Below, piece after piece: positions 45,970-54,685 of a stretch of 64,000 bases of DNA (position 1 is the stretch's first letter; every line of letters begins with the position of its first letter). The DNA is from an uncultured Flavobacteriaceae bacterium (lineage in GTDB: Bacteria > Bacteroidota > Bacteroidia > Flavobacteriales > Flavobacteriaceae): positions 620,001 to 684,000 of the forward strand of contig CANMSH010000002.1 of the NCBI GenBank assembly GCA_947500525.1, written 5' to 3'. A program made the position numbers and the translations under genes. The notes under the pieces were generated by a model that had not been told where the DNA came from, did no database searches, and saw only the letters and a list, made by a program, of their open reading frames with translations.

Positions 45970-48546
45970 ATGAAAAATTACATAATAATCATATTATTTA
46001 TCGGCCTCTTATCCTGCAATGCAGATTATAAAATAGAAAGTGATTTTTCTAGTGACCCCATTGATGTCGAGCACCAAGTAATCAATCTAAAATTTGACTG
46101 GAATAAAAATCAAGTTTTTGGCACTACTGATATCTCACTTAAAACATTAAAGAAAACCAATAACATATCTCTAGATGTAGGAATGCTCAAAGTTAACAAT
46201 GTAATGCTTAAAGGTAATACTGACTTGACATTTACAATCGATAAAGTGGCTAAAAATAATGAGTTAAATATTTTGTTAGACCGAACTTATAAAAAAAATG
46301 AACAGATAACTTTAATAATCGATTATCGAACCAATTGGATAAATCATTCTGACCCTAATAATATATGGGGAAGTTTCGGAAAAGGTATCCGTTTTTTTGA
46401 CTCAAGCTTCACCGAAAAAGATAGGCGCAAACAAGCTTGGGCTTTTGGAGAACCAGAATCGAGCAAATATTGGTTTCCACATAATAATGATATTAGAGAT
46501 TTACGAACTACGGAGTTCGTTTGTACCGTTAAAAAGCCATTAATGGTAATTTCTAATGGTATTTTGAAAGAAATACAAGATAACGGTGATAGCACGCGCA
46601 CTTATCATTGGGAAACTTCTAATCCATATGCCAATCATTTAACATCGTTTGCTGTGGGAGAATACAAAAATTATAAACAACAATTTGAGGATGTTGAGAT
46701 TAACAATTATGGTTATCCTGATGAATTTATGGGCACTAAGGAAAGCGTATTGAGTTTACCAGAAATGATGAAGTATTATTCAAGCTATACTGGTAAAAAG
46801 TATCCATATGACAAATATTCTCAAATTTTCGTTCAAGATTTTGGTGGGTGGAAAGGCAATATGATGTCTTCTATGATTACAGAGAACATGATTGATGACA
46901 AAACTACTCATGAAGATTTTCTTTATCTCTGGGATGTTGTAGAAGGAGAAGCGCTTGCTTTTCAGTGGTTTGGAAATTATATCAAACCTTCTAGTTGGAA
47001 TGATGTCTGGCTGACCAAAGCATTTTGCCGACATCTTTCAGGTTTATATAATCAACATAAAAATGGAAATGAAGAATATCAAATATATCAGCATAACCCA
47101 GATTTAAACACCTATTTATCCGATTGGAATTCAGGAAAACCAACGGTTATTGTTCCTGATAGCATAACGAATAATGAAACTTTTGTGAATAGTAACGCAC
47201 CATACACAAAAGGTGCGTTGGTACTTAATATGCTTAGAAACGAGTTGGGGAATGAAAAATGGCAAAAACTAATTAAAAGCTATGTTTCAAGTTTTGGAGA
47301 TAAACATGTCTCAACTAAGGACTTTATTAAAAAAGTGAACGAAGTAAATGGGACTTCTTTAAACTGGTTTTTTGAGCAATGGGTATACGCTGTTGGGCAT
47401 CCAAAGTTCAAAATAGAAAAAGCATTTAATAAACAAGCTAATAAATTAGAGCTTATTGTTACGCAAAATCAAAAAGTAGATTCTCTAGTTTATAACAAGA
47501 AGATACCATTTTTCAGAGGAAAGATTTATGTAGAAATAGACGGTGAGATTATTGAAAAGTATTTAGATGCGAAGAAAGAAAACATACTTGAATTTTCACT
47601 TGACACCGAACCAAAACTAATAAACTTTGATTATCAAGATGTTTGGATAAAAGAAAGTGAGTTTGAAAAATCAAACCAAGAGTTAATTTTAGAATTAACT
47701 CAAACAAATGATATACTTCACAGAGTAAGTTCGATGTCAAGGCTTACACAAATTGCAAAAGAGTCAACAACTGCGAACGGTTTTAGAGATAAAACAATTA
47801 CTCAATTATTTACTATCGCTGAGAGTGATATGTATTGGAGAAATAAGTTGTTCGCAATTTGGCAACTGCACAATATATTCACAACAATATCTGAAGATGG
47901 TATTGCCAGATTAAACAATGAGCAAGAAACAAGACTTATTCAAATAATAAACACCAATACATCTTGGGTAAAAGCCAATGCAATTAATTTCTTAGGAGAT
48001 ACTAGAGATAAGAAACATGTTCAAATTTATCTAGATGGACTCAAAGATTATAGTGACCGAGTAACATTTATGTCGGCTATTGCATTAGGAAAATCTCAAG
48101 ATGATAAGGCGTTTACAGCACTAAAAGAATTACCCAAAAAACCGTCTTGGAAAAATCAAAGTTTAATTAGTGCTATGTATGGTTTTAAAGAATTGAAAGA
48201 CACAAAGAGTTATGATATCGTCTTGAAAACATTAACCGATTCTAAAAATCCACATTGGAATTTAGCAACACCCGTTTGGGACCACCGTTTAGCTGCTGCT
48301 CATGCTTTAGTGGCATTGAATAAAGTAGACGAAGCATATGATGTTATACTTACACAATTCAATGATGCTATGGCTAATGGTAACATTAACGATATTTTCT
48401 ACAATGCGTTGCAGATATCTATTCTCGGAGATTCTAGAGGAGAAAAAGTATTTACAATTCTTAAAGAAAAATTTAAGGAAGATATTGACGCTACGGAAGC
48501 TATTAAGCAATTAGAAGTCCAATTTAATAATTCAACAAAAAATTAA
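45970..48546 (+). CDS. M1-fold lipoprotein, zinc-site residues lost
   Basis: The 858-aa protein has a lipoprotein signal (FIGLLSC). M1 aminopeptidase N-terminal beta domain, catalytic-domain fold and a C-terminal HEAT-like helical region follow. Alignment by eye with HELAHQWFGN shows GEALAFQWFGN: Gly326 and Phe331 replace the two zinc His of HEXXH. Lys350 replaces the distal zinc Glu (WLTKAF for WLNEGF), at the exact 18-residue spacing. The GAMEN substrate motif reads GGWKGNM. Fold is preserved but zinc cannot be held, so it is a pseudo-peptidase, perhaps a binding or chaperone-like surface protein. The frame is intact. Confidence 0.9.
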   Translation: MKNYIIIILFIGLLSCNADYKIESDFSSDPIDVEHQVINLKFDWNKNQVFGTTDISLKTLKKTNNISLDVGMLKVNNVMLKGNTDLTFTIDKVAKNNELNILLDRTYKKNEQITLIIDYRTNWINHSDPNNIWGSFGKGIRFFDSSFTEKDRRKQAWAFGEPESSKYWFPHNNDIRDLRTTEFVCTVKKPLMVISNGILKEIQDNGDSTRTYHWETSNPYANHLTSFAVGEYKNYKQQFEDVEINNYGYPDEFMGTKESVLSLPEMMKYYSSYTGKKYPYDKYSQIFVQDFGGWKGNMMSSMITENMIDDKTTHEDFLYLWDVVEGEALAFQWFGNYIKPSSWNDVWLTKAFCRHLSGLYNQHKNGNEEYQIYQHNPDLNTYLSDWNSGKPTVIVPDSITNNETFVNSNAPYTKGALVLNMLRNELGNEKWQKLIKSYVSSFGDKHVSTKDFIKKVNEVNGTSLNWFFEQWVYAVGHPKFKIEKAFNKQANKLELIVTQNQKVDSLVYNKKIPFFRGKIYVEIDGEIIEKYLDAKKENILEFSLDTEPKLINFDYQDVWIKESEFEKSNQELILELTQTNDILHRVSSMSRLTQIAKESTTANGFRDKTITQLFTIAESDMYWRNKLFAIWQLHNIFTTISEDGIARLNNEQETRLIQIINTNTSWVKANAINFLGDTRDKKHVQIYLDGLKDYSDRVTFMSAIALGKSQDDKAFTALKELPKKPSWKNQSLISAMYGFKELKDTKSYDIVLKTLTDSKNPHWNLATPVWDHRLAAAHALVALNKVDEAYDVILTQFNDAMANGNINDIFYNALQISILGDSRGEKVFTILKEKFKEDIDATEAIKQLEVQFNNSTKN

Positions 48547-48551
48547 TAATT

Positions 48552-48980
48552 ATGAAGAAACAGATTTTATTATTAGCAACTACTTTTTTTTGCGCTCATT
48601 TAATTATTGCTCAGAGTACTAACAAGACTGAGATTGAAAAAATCACGAGTACATTAATTGATTATATAGAAGGTTCAACAAATGGGCAGCCCAAAAGGTT
48701 GAAAGCAGCATTTCATCCAAATCTTAACCTTTATTATATCAAAGAGGGAGAATTAAAAATATGGAGTGGTAAAGAGTATATTAATGATACTGAAGAAGGA
48801 AAACCCACTGGAGAAACCGGAAAAATAATTAACATCGATTATGAAAATGATATAGCCGTTGCTAAAGTTCAAATATCTCATCCTAAGAATACACCCTATA
48901 TCGATTACTTTATGCTAACAAGAATAAAAGGTAAATGGACAATAATCCACAAAATGTTTACAAAACGAATTGACGGTTAA
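48552..48980 (+). CDS. Secreted lumazine-binding-like NTF2 protein
   Basis: The 142-aa protein has a signal peptide (LLLATTFFCAHLIIAQ). The Lumazine_bd_2/NTF2-like fold follows (TLIDYIEGSTNGQPKRLKAA, then YYIKEGELKIWSGKEY and GKWTIIHKMFTKRIDG at the end). It is periplasmic or surface-exposed. It lies 5 bp after the M1-fold gene and ends the tight run that starts at 40098. Its ligand is unknown. Confidence 0.87.
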   Translation: MKKQILLLATTFFCAHLIIAQSTNKTEIEKITSTLIDYIEGSTNGQPKRLKAAFHPNLNLYYIKEGELKIWSGKEYINDTEEGKPTGETGKIINIDYENDIAVAKVQISHPKNTPYIDYFMLTRIKGKWTIIHKMFTKRIDG

Positions 48981-49070
48981 AAGAATTATTTAAGAATAGC
49001 TCACAATGATAATATTTTCTGAACATATCAATCTAGGATAAAATTTATTCATAACTAATGAAAACAAGGA

Positions 49071-50477
49071 ATGAAAAATAAACTACTTATAGTCTCTATA
49101 TCAGTAATATTAACAACAATCTTTTCTAATTGTACACCAAAAGTGTTTCAAGGAGACTTGCTATTGCAAAATATTAACATCATTAATATTGAGTCTGGTA
49201 AGATAGATTTATCAATGGATGTGTTAATTAGTGCTGATACAATTTCAAATATTTATAAAAACGGTATTAAAAACAATTATTCTGTGAAATCAGTAATTGA
49301 GGGGAAAGGGAAATTTCTTATCCCTGGTTTATGGGACATGCATGTGCATTCATGGGACTTTCATGAGCATTATGCACCCTTACTTCTTGCAAATGGAATT
49401 GTTGGTGTTAGGGAAATGAATGGTAATCTTCAAAGAATTAATGAGCTAAAAAAAAACTTAGAGGAAAAGAAATATAATGGTCCAATTATTATTAGTTCGG
49501 GACCAATTATTGATGGGCATCCACCAAGTCAAAAATCTTTCGTAGTAGCTTCTACACCTGAAGAAGGCAGAAGTATAGTTAGAGAACAAAAAAGTCAAGG
49601 GGCTGATTTTATTAAAGTCTATTTTGGCTTAGAAGAAAGTGTATATCTAGCTATTGCTGATGAATGTAAAAAACTGGGTCTAACAATGGCTGGGCATTTA
49701 CCGAACAAAGTTTCTTTAGAGCTTTCTGTTGAAGTTGGCCATCAAACCTACGACCACTTATATAATGTATTAGCTAGAATCTCTGACAGCAAGGGCTTAG
49801 AGGAAATGGAGTCTAGTAGAAAGGGTGCATATACAGGCGATAATTTTGTTAATAGGGTAAGTTATACTGCAAAAACGTATAATCCTTCTAAAGTGGATAC
49901 TTTGTATAATGTTTTGACTAGTAACGGTCAGCGATATATTTGTCCAACTTTTACTATGTCGGAAGGCAAAATTAGATTACGCGATACAGCTTATATAGGT
50001 GACTATCGCAAAAACTACCTTCCTTGGGTTGAACCTAAAGACAGAAGTGAATATTTCACAAAAAACGAATTTGAATACAAAAGAAACCTCGAAATATGGT
50101 ATTTGGAGGCTCTAAAATTGGTAAAGCCACTTTCTGATAAAGGTGTTAAATTTTTGGCAGGTACAGACTATCCTATGTGGTTTTGTTATCCCGGCTTTAG
50201 TTTGCACGAAGAGTTAGAGATTTTAGTCGAAAAAGCTGGGCTGTCCGAGTTAGAGGCCTTACAAACTGCCACTATTAATCCTGCTGAATTTTTGAGGTTA
50301 TCAGATAAATATGGAACCATCAAAAGTGGTAAAAATGCCAGCTTATTGATTTTGAATAAAAACCCATTAGATAATATTAAAAATACCCATAGTATAGAGG
50401 GTTTGATTTTAGAAGGAGAATATTTTAACCGCCAAAAACTCGATTCATTTCTAGAATCTAGAAAAAGAAAGGAATAA
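49071..50477 (+). CDS. Amidohydrolase-family lipoprotein
   Basis: The 468-aa protein has a lipoprotein signal (ILTTIFSNC). The amidohydrolase TIM barrel has its metal ligands in place: MHVHS (HxH), FIKVYFG (Lys for carbamylation), AGHLPN and QTYDHL (His), and AGTDYP (Asp). It should be an active metal-dependent hydrolase at the envelope, acting on peptide- or amide-type substrates like imidazolonepropionase or prolidase relatives. The substrate is not defined. Confidence 0.9.
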   Translation: MKNKLLIVSISVILTTIFSNCTPKVFQGDLLLQNINIINIESGKIDLSMDVLISADTISNIYKNGIKNNYSVKSVIEGKGKFLIPGLWDMHVHSWDFHEHYAPLLLANGIVGVREMNGNLQRINELKKNLEEKKYNGPIIISSGPIIDGHPPSQKSFVVASTPEEGRSIVREQKSQGADFIKVYFGLEESVYLAIADECKKLGLTMAGHLPNKVSLELSVEVGHQTYDHLYNVLARISDSKGLEEMESSRKGAYTGDNFVNRVSYTAKTYNPSKVDTLYNVLTSNGQRYICPTFTMSEGKIRLRDTAYIGDYRKNYLPWVEPKDRSEYFTKNEFEYKRNLEIWYLEALKLVKPLSDKGVKFLAGTDYPMWFCYPGFSLHEELEILVEKAGLSELEALQTATINPAEFLRLSDKYGTIKSGKNASLLILNKNPLDNIKNTHSIEGLILEGEYFNRQKLDSFLESRKRKE

Positions 50478-50581
50478 ACATAGAAGTAAATTATACTAAA
50501 TTCTTAACAAAACTAACAAGTTCAATAATGGTTTTGATTTATTATAAATGTATAGATTCTTTAAGCCTTTTAAATTAACAC

Positions 50582-50599
50582 TAGTTAACAGTAGTTAAC
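50582..50599 (+). promoter_or_regulatory. Direct repeat TAGTTAAC x2
   Basis: TAGTTAAC at 50582-50589 and 50592-50599 form a 10-bp-spaced direct repeat, one helical turn. It lies 50 bp ahead of the DUF6624 gene. A regulator binding site is possible; there is no other support. Confidence 0.3.
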
Positions 50600-50648
50600 T
50601 AAAAAACAGTCATATGGACGTTAATTTTAAAAAAACAAAATAATAATT

Positions 50649-51275
50649 ATGATAACAAAAAAACTAGTTTGGATACCAATATTATTCATTGCCATTACAG
50701 TTAGCGCTCAATCAAAATTAGACGCTGAGCTTGTGAAAAAATTAGAAGAAATTCAGAGAAGTGACCAAGAAAACAGAGAAAAATTAATAGATATTTTAGA
50801 GAAAGAAGGTAAGGATTCTAAAAAATTCAAAGAACTAAATAAAAAAATTAAGGTTATCGATTCCTCAAATATGGTACAAGTTGCAAAAATACTTGACGAG
50901 CGAGGTTGGTTAGGTGAGGATGTAGTGGGACAACAAGGTAATGTTACACTGTTTTTAGTAGTGCAACATGCCAATTTAGAAACCCAGAAAAAATATCTTC
51001 CTATGTTAAGAGATGCTGTAGAAAAAGGAAATGCTAAGCCAAGTTTTTTAGCAATGTTAGAAGATAGAGTTGCTATGTTAGATGGTAAAAAACAAATATA
51101 TGGAAGTCAAATACAGACCAATGAAAAGACTGGAGCTTTATATGTTCATCCTATCGCAGACCCAGATAATGTTGATGAAAGACGCGCGAAAGTAGGCCTG
51201 GGTAAACTATCAGATTATTTGGCAATGTTCGGCTTAAAATGGGATTTAGAGGAACATAAAAAACTGAAGTTATGA
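50649..51275 (+). CDS. DUF6624 secreted protein
   Basis: The 208-aa protein has a signal peptide (ILFIAITVSAQ). The DUF6624 region contains KLEEIQRSDQENREKL, ILDERGWLGEDVVG, TLFLVVQHANLETQKKYLP and YGSQIQTNEKTGALYVHPI. The family has no known function. It overlaps the GLPGLI gene by 4 bp. Confidence 0.88.
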   Translation: MITKKLVWIPILFIAITVSAQSKLDAELVKKLEEIQRSDQENREKLIDILEKEGKDSKKFKELNKKIKVIDSSNMVQVAKILDERGWLGEDVVGQQGNVTLFLVVQHANLETQKKYLPMLRDAVEKGNAKPSFLAMLEDRVAMLDGKKQIYGSQIQTNEKTGALYVHPIADPDNVDERRAKVGLGKLSDYLAMFGLKWDLEEHKKLKL

Positions 51276-52054
51276 AAAAGTACTTATTAATACTGATTAT
51301 TTCTATAATGCATTTTGGAAGTAGTTTTTCTCAAAACAAAAATGTCGAAAATGGTGCTATTGTATATAAAGTAACCCCAAAAATGACAAATAATAGGATT
51401 TATGAAAAAACTTCTGATACGGCCGTAATAAGTCAATACATAAGAGAATACGAATCTAAACTCACTAAATATTTTAGACTGGTTTTTAATAAAGATAAAT
51501 CTTATTACGAAGCTTCAAAAACGAATAATAATGGAGAACAGAACATAATTGCTCATGACGGAAGTATTAATGCTGATGTTAAATATACTGGAAGTACCCA
51601 AAATGAAAGATATACAGATTTAAACCAATCTTTAAGCTATTTATATCGAGATGGCTACGAAATAAAATATTCTCTTGACACCTTAAAAACAAAATGGGAT
51701 TTTTTAGAAGATGAAAAAGAAATTCTGGGGTATACCTGTAAAAAAGCAAGTATAACTAGAGAGGTAAAAAAAATTAAGACTATTTACGGAAAAGAAACTA
51801 AGCCCACTAAAGAGAAGAGAACAACAACAATTTGGTATACAAAAGAAATTCCTGTAGCACACGGTCCAGCAAAATATAGTGGATTCCCTGGTGTCGTTTT
51901 AGAAGTTGAAAACAATAAAATTCGGATATCAGCGGAGAGTGTAAATCTCAATATCGAAGATTTTCCAGAAATTGAAAAACCAGATTCAGAAAAAGCTATT
52001 GATAGTAAAGAATATTTCGAAATAATTAAACAAAAATATGGACTTAAAAATTAA
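51272..52054 (+). CDS. GLPGLI-family protein
   Basis: The 260-aa secreted protein has a signal peptide (SIMHFGSSFSQN). The GLPGLI signature appears as YSGFPGVVLEVEN, with the preceding CKKAS and TIWYTKEIPVAHGPAKY. The family is specific to Bacteroidota and of unknown function. It is coupled to DUF6624 by a 4-bp overlap and to the next gene by a 4-bp gap. Confidence 0.92.
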   Translation: MKKYLLILIISIMHFGSSFSQNKNVENGAIVYKVTPKMTNNRIYEKTSDTAVISQYIREYESKLTKYFRLVFNKDKSYYEASKTNNNGEQNIIAHDGSINADVKYTGSTQNERYTDLNQSLSYLYRDGYEIKYSLDTLKTKWDFLEDEKEILGYTCKKASITREVKKIKTIYGKETKPTKEKRTTTIWYTKEIPVAHGPAKYSGFPGVVLEVENNKIRISAESVNLNIEDFPEIEKPDSEKAIDSKEYFEIIKQKYGLKN

Positions 52055-52058
52055 AACA

Positions 52059-52583
52059 ATGAAAAGAATTATCACCCTATTATTTATAGTAACAACTTTA
52101 GCCTTAAGCGCGCAAACGACAAGTAATGCATATGATATTATTTATTCTGCCGACAAAGACGGAAATGCCGTTAACGGAAAAATAGAAAATTTAATTGAAC
52201 ATGTCAAATCCGGAAACCCTATAAGAGTTGGCTGGACACTAAAATTCCCTCATCCTGTTACTGGCAAACCTACAGAAATGCTGCATTGGGCCGATGCTGG
52301 GTTTATCACGATTTTAGACGGTCATGTTTTTGCTCAAATTAAACCTATTTACGAACAAGGACCTGGTTTTGAAACACCACCAAGTGTTTATTTAACACAA
52401 AATAAACCAAACGGGTGGGTTGCTATTATTGGTACTACAGGTATGGTACGCCAAAAATTTGACGTAGAAAGTCTAAGACAATCTTTAAAAGAAAGTGGAA
52501 TGTCTAATGAAGAAATTGAAAAGATTTTAAAACAACAAGAAACTATGAATGTTCCTACTATGTGGGCAGTCATGACTAAATAA
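52059..52583 (+). CDS. Unknown secreted protein, paralogue of the gene at 44389
   Basis: I start at Met 52059 (MKRIITLLFIVTTLALSAQ), a clean signal peptide, rather than the in-frame upstream Met inside the GLPGLI gene. The 174-aa protein carries SADKDGNAVNGKIENLIEHV, GNPIRVGW, FITILDGHVFA and a C-terminal VPTMWAVMTK. DKDGN and IR-GW align with the lipoprotein at 44389. This copy has no lipobox and an extra C-terminal helix (LKESGMSNEEIEKIL). Function unknown. Confidence 0.82.
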   Translation: MKRIITLLFIVTTLALSAQTTSNAYDIIYSADKDGNAVNGKIENLIEHVKSGNPIRVGWTLKFPHPVTGKPTEMLHWADAGFITILDGHVFAQIKPIYEQGPGFETPPSVYLTQNKPNGWVAIIGTTGMVRQKFDVESLRQSLKESGMSNEEIEKILKQQETMNVPTMWAVMTK

Positions 52584-52593
52584 TATTTATAAA

Positions 52594-53232
52594 ATGAATA
52601 AAAACCTTAAAACTGAGTTAATCGCCATAAATATAATTCTGATTCCTTTTTTGTATCTAGCTTATATCTGGAAAGAGCTTCCAGAAAAAGTGCCAATTCA
52701 CTTTAATCTTGATGGTGAAATCGATAGATATTCAAATAAGATTGAATTAATTCTAGTTCCAATTCTCTTACCTCTCTTATTTTACGTGGCATTTAAGGTA
52801 ATTTCTATTACTGGTATTAAGAGAAATGTTAATAATAACCAATTCAAACTCATACTAATAAGTTTTATGACTGTATTAGCATTGTTTATTTTATATACAT
52901 CAAAAATGCAAGCTGACTATAATTTCAATCATATACTTCTATTTATTGGTGTTTTTTATATGATTTTAGGTTATTATTTTAAGACAATAACACCTAACTA
53001 TTTTATTGGTATAAGAACACCTTGGACTCTTAAAAATGAATTGGTATGGGATGCGACTCATAAATTTGGAAGTACAGTATGGGTTATTGGAGGAATTATT
53101 ATTCTTTTAATGAGTTTGATGATTGAACAAGCAATGCTCTTTAAACTATTAGTGATTGTAACTTTAACAATATCCATTTTACCCATAGTATATTCATATT
53201 TTAAATTTAGGAGCCTTGTAAAGTTAACATAA
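52594..53232 (+). CDS. SdpI/DUF1648-family membrane protein
   Basis: The 212-aa membrane protein has an N-terminal DUF1648 domain (LPEKVPIHFNLDGEIDRYSN). An SdpI-like region follows (YFIGIRTPWTLKNELVWDAT, then HKFGSTVWVIGG), with about six membrane helices. In Bacillus, SdpI confers immunity to the SDP killing toxin; many homologues lack that context. No sdpABC-like genes are seen here, so immunity is only a possibility. Confidence 0.88.
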   Translation: MNKNLKTELIAINIILIPFLYLAYIWKELPEKVPIHFNLDGEIDRYSNKIELILVPILLPLLFYVAFKVISITGIKRNVNNNQFKLILISFMTVLALFILYTSKMQADYNFNHILLFIGVFYMILGYYFKTITPNYFIGIRTPWTLKNELVWDATHKFGSTVWVIGGIIILLMSLMIEQAMLFKLLVIVTLTISILPIVYSYFKFRSLVKLT

Positions 53233-53257
53233 CATTCATTTTTAACATTTTAGTTTT

Positions 53258-54448
53258 ATGAAAGAAATAGTTTCTAAGATAATCATCATAAATAAGGTTA
53301 GATTATTTTTTGCTCTACTCATTTTTACTACACACATGGGTGCCCAAGTATCTGAAATTCCTATTGAGGTTTTGGATGGAACAATCTATATCGATGTTAA
53401 TATAAATGAAAGTAAAATCAAAAAACGCTTCATTTTTGATACAGGAGCCACCACGGATTTGATAGATTCTATTTCTGCTATTAAACTTGGACTAAAGTCA
53501 AATCACTCTCAAAGTGTACTTGGCGCTGCTGGTGCGAAAAAATATAGAATTGCATTAAATCAAAAAATCAAATTAAGTGATAGCATTGAAATAACGGATA
53601 ACCACCTTGTAATTGCGGATTTAACTAAGTTGAAAAGCAGAAAAGACTTTGATGGAATTATTGGCTATAGTTTAATTAAAAAATATATAGTAGAAATTGA
53701 TTATGACAATAACAAAATGAAATTGTACAATAAAGAGGATGAACTTGATACTAAGGGGTATCAAGAAATAATGTTAGGCTCTGGGTTGCCAATTCCACAA
53801 TTTGAGATTAGTTTTAAAACAGAAAGCGGTGAAACTTTTAAAGGAATAATACTATTTGATACTGGTGCTGGCTTAGAACTTTTAGTAAACTCTTCGTTTG
53901 TTGAACGACATAATTTAAGTTCTAAATTTAAAGAGAAGTTAACACATGAAATAAACAGTTTATCTTCTGAATCTAAAATAGAGAGAGTAGTAATACAATC
54001 AATGAATATTGAAGGTTTTAAATTGGGAGAAATGCCAATTGGTCTTTCTAATAGTAAATCAGGAATCATTGCTTCTTCTGGATTACTGGGTGTGCTTGGA
54101 GCAAAAGTAATTAGCAGATTTAATTTTATACTAGACTATAATTCTTCAAAAATTTATTTAAAACCAAATAAATTTTTTCATCAAAATTTTGATTTCCCTC
54201 TAACTGGCTTTAAAATCCAAAATCGAGATGGATATATAACTGTTAAGCACATTGACAAAAATTGTCCGTCTTATATTAAGGGTCTGAGAAAAGGAGATAG
54301 GATACTTTCAATAAATGATAATGACTCTAATGATATAGGAGTTTATAAAAAAATGCTCAGCACAGAGGGTCTAGATATTAATATGACTTTTTTGAATAAT
54401 CAGAGTATAATCAGAAAAATTCATCTAAAGTTGAAAAGATTACTCTAA
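53258..54448 (+). CDS. Retropepsin-like aspartic protease with PDZ domain
   Basis: The 396-aa protein has a signal peptide. Two aspartyl-protease halves follow with FDTGATTDLI (about residue 60) and LFDTGAGLELL (about residue 200), both keeping DTG. A C-terminal PDZ domain (about residues 310-390: GYITVKHIDKNCPSYIKGLR, then GDRILSINDND) completes it. It should be an active envelope-located protease. Substrate unknown. The next gene is an S41 protease, so two proteases sit side by side. Confidence 0.9.
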   Translation: MKEIVSKIIIINKVRLFFALLIFTTHMGAQVSEIPIEVLDGTIYIDVNINESKIKKRFIFDTGATTDLIDSISAIKLGLKSNHSQSVLGAAGAKKYRIALNQKIKLSDSIEITDNHLVIADLTKLKSRKDFDGIIGYSLIKKYIVEIDYDNNKMKLYNKEDELDTKGYQEIMLGSGLPIPQFEISFKTESGETFKGIILFDTGAGLELLVNSSFVERHNLSSKFKEKLTHEINSLSSESKIERVVIQSMNIEGFKLGEMPIGLSNSKSGIIASSGLLGVLGAKVISRFNFILDYNSSKIYLKPNKFFHQNFDFPLTGFKIQNRDGYITVKHIDKNCPSYIKGLRKGDRILSINDNDSNDIGVYKKMLSTEGLDINMTFLNNQSIIRKIHLKLKRLL

Positions 54449-54685
54449 AAAAGAATCAAATTTTTTCCAAATCTAGATATTAAATATTTTAAAATCTAAC
54501 TAATCAATATTATTTAATTCTAATAAGATTGAATCTTAAAGGGCGCTGTTGGTAGGGCCAAAAATGTATTTATTAATTAAGCATGATGCGTCTCAAATCG
54601 TATTTAAGACCCATTACACACCTTATGAGACTTTACTTTGCAGAGAAAAAATCAATTTTGAAGTCTTAACATTAATATAAAAATT

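Noticed and set aside
45970..48546. Active M1 aminopeptidase
   Set aside because: All three zinc-ligand positions are changed (Gly, Phe, Lys), read directly from the codons.
52594..53232. SDP-type toxin/immunity locus
   Set aside because: The SdpI-like protein is alone; no sdpABC-like genes or small toxin ORF was found.
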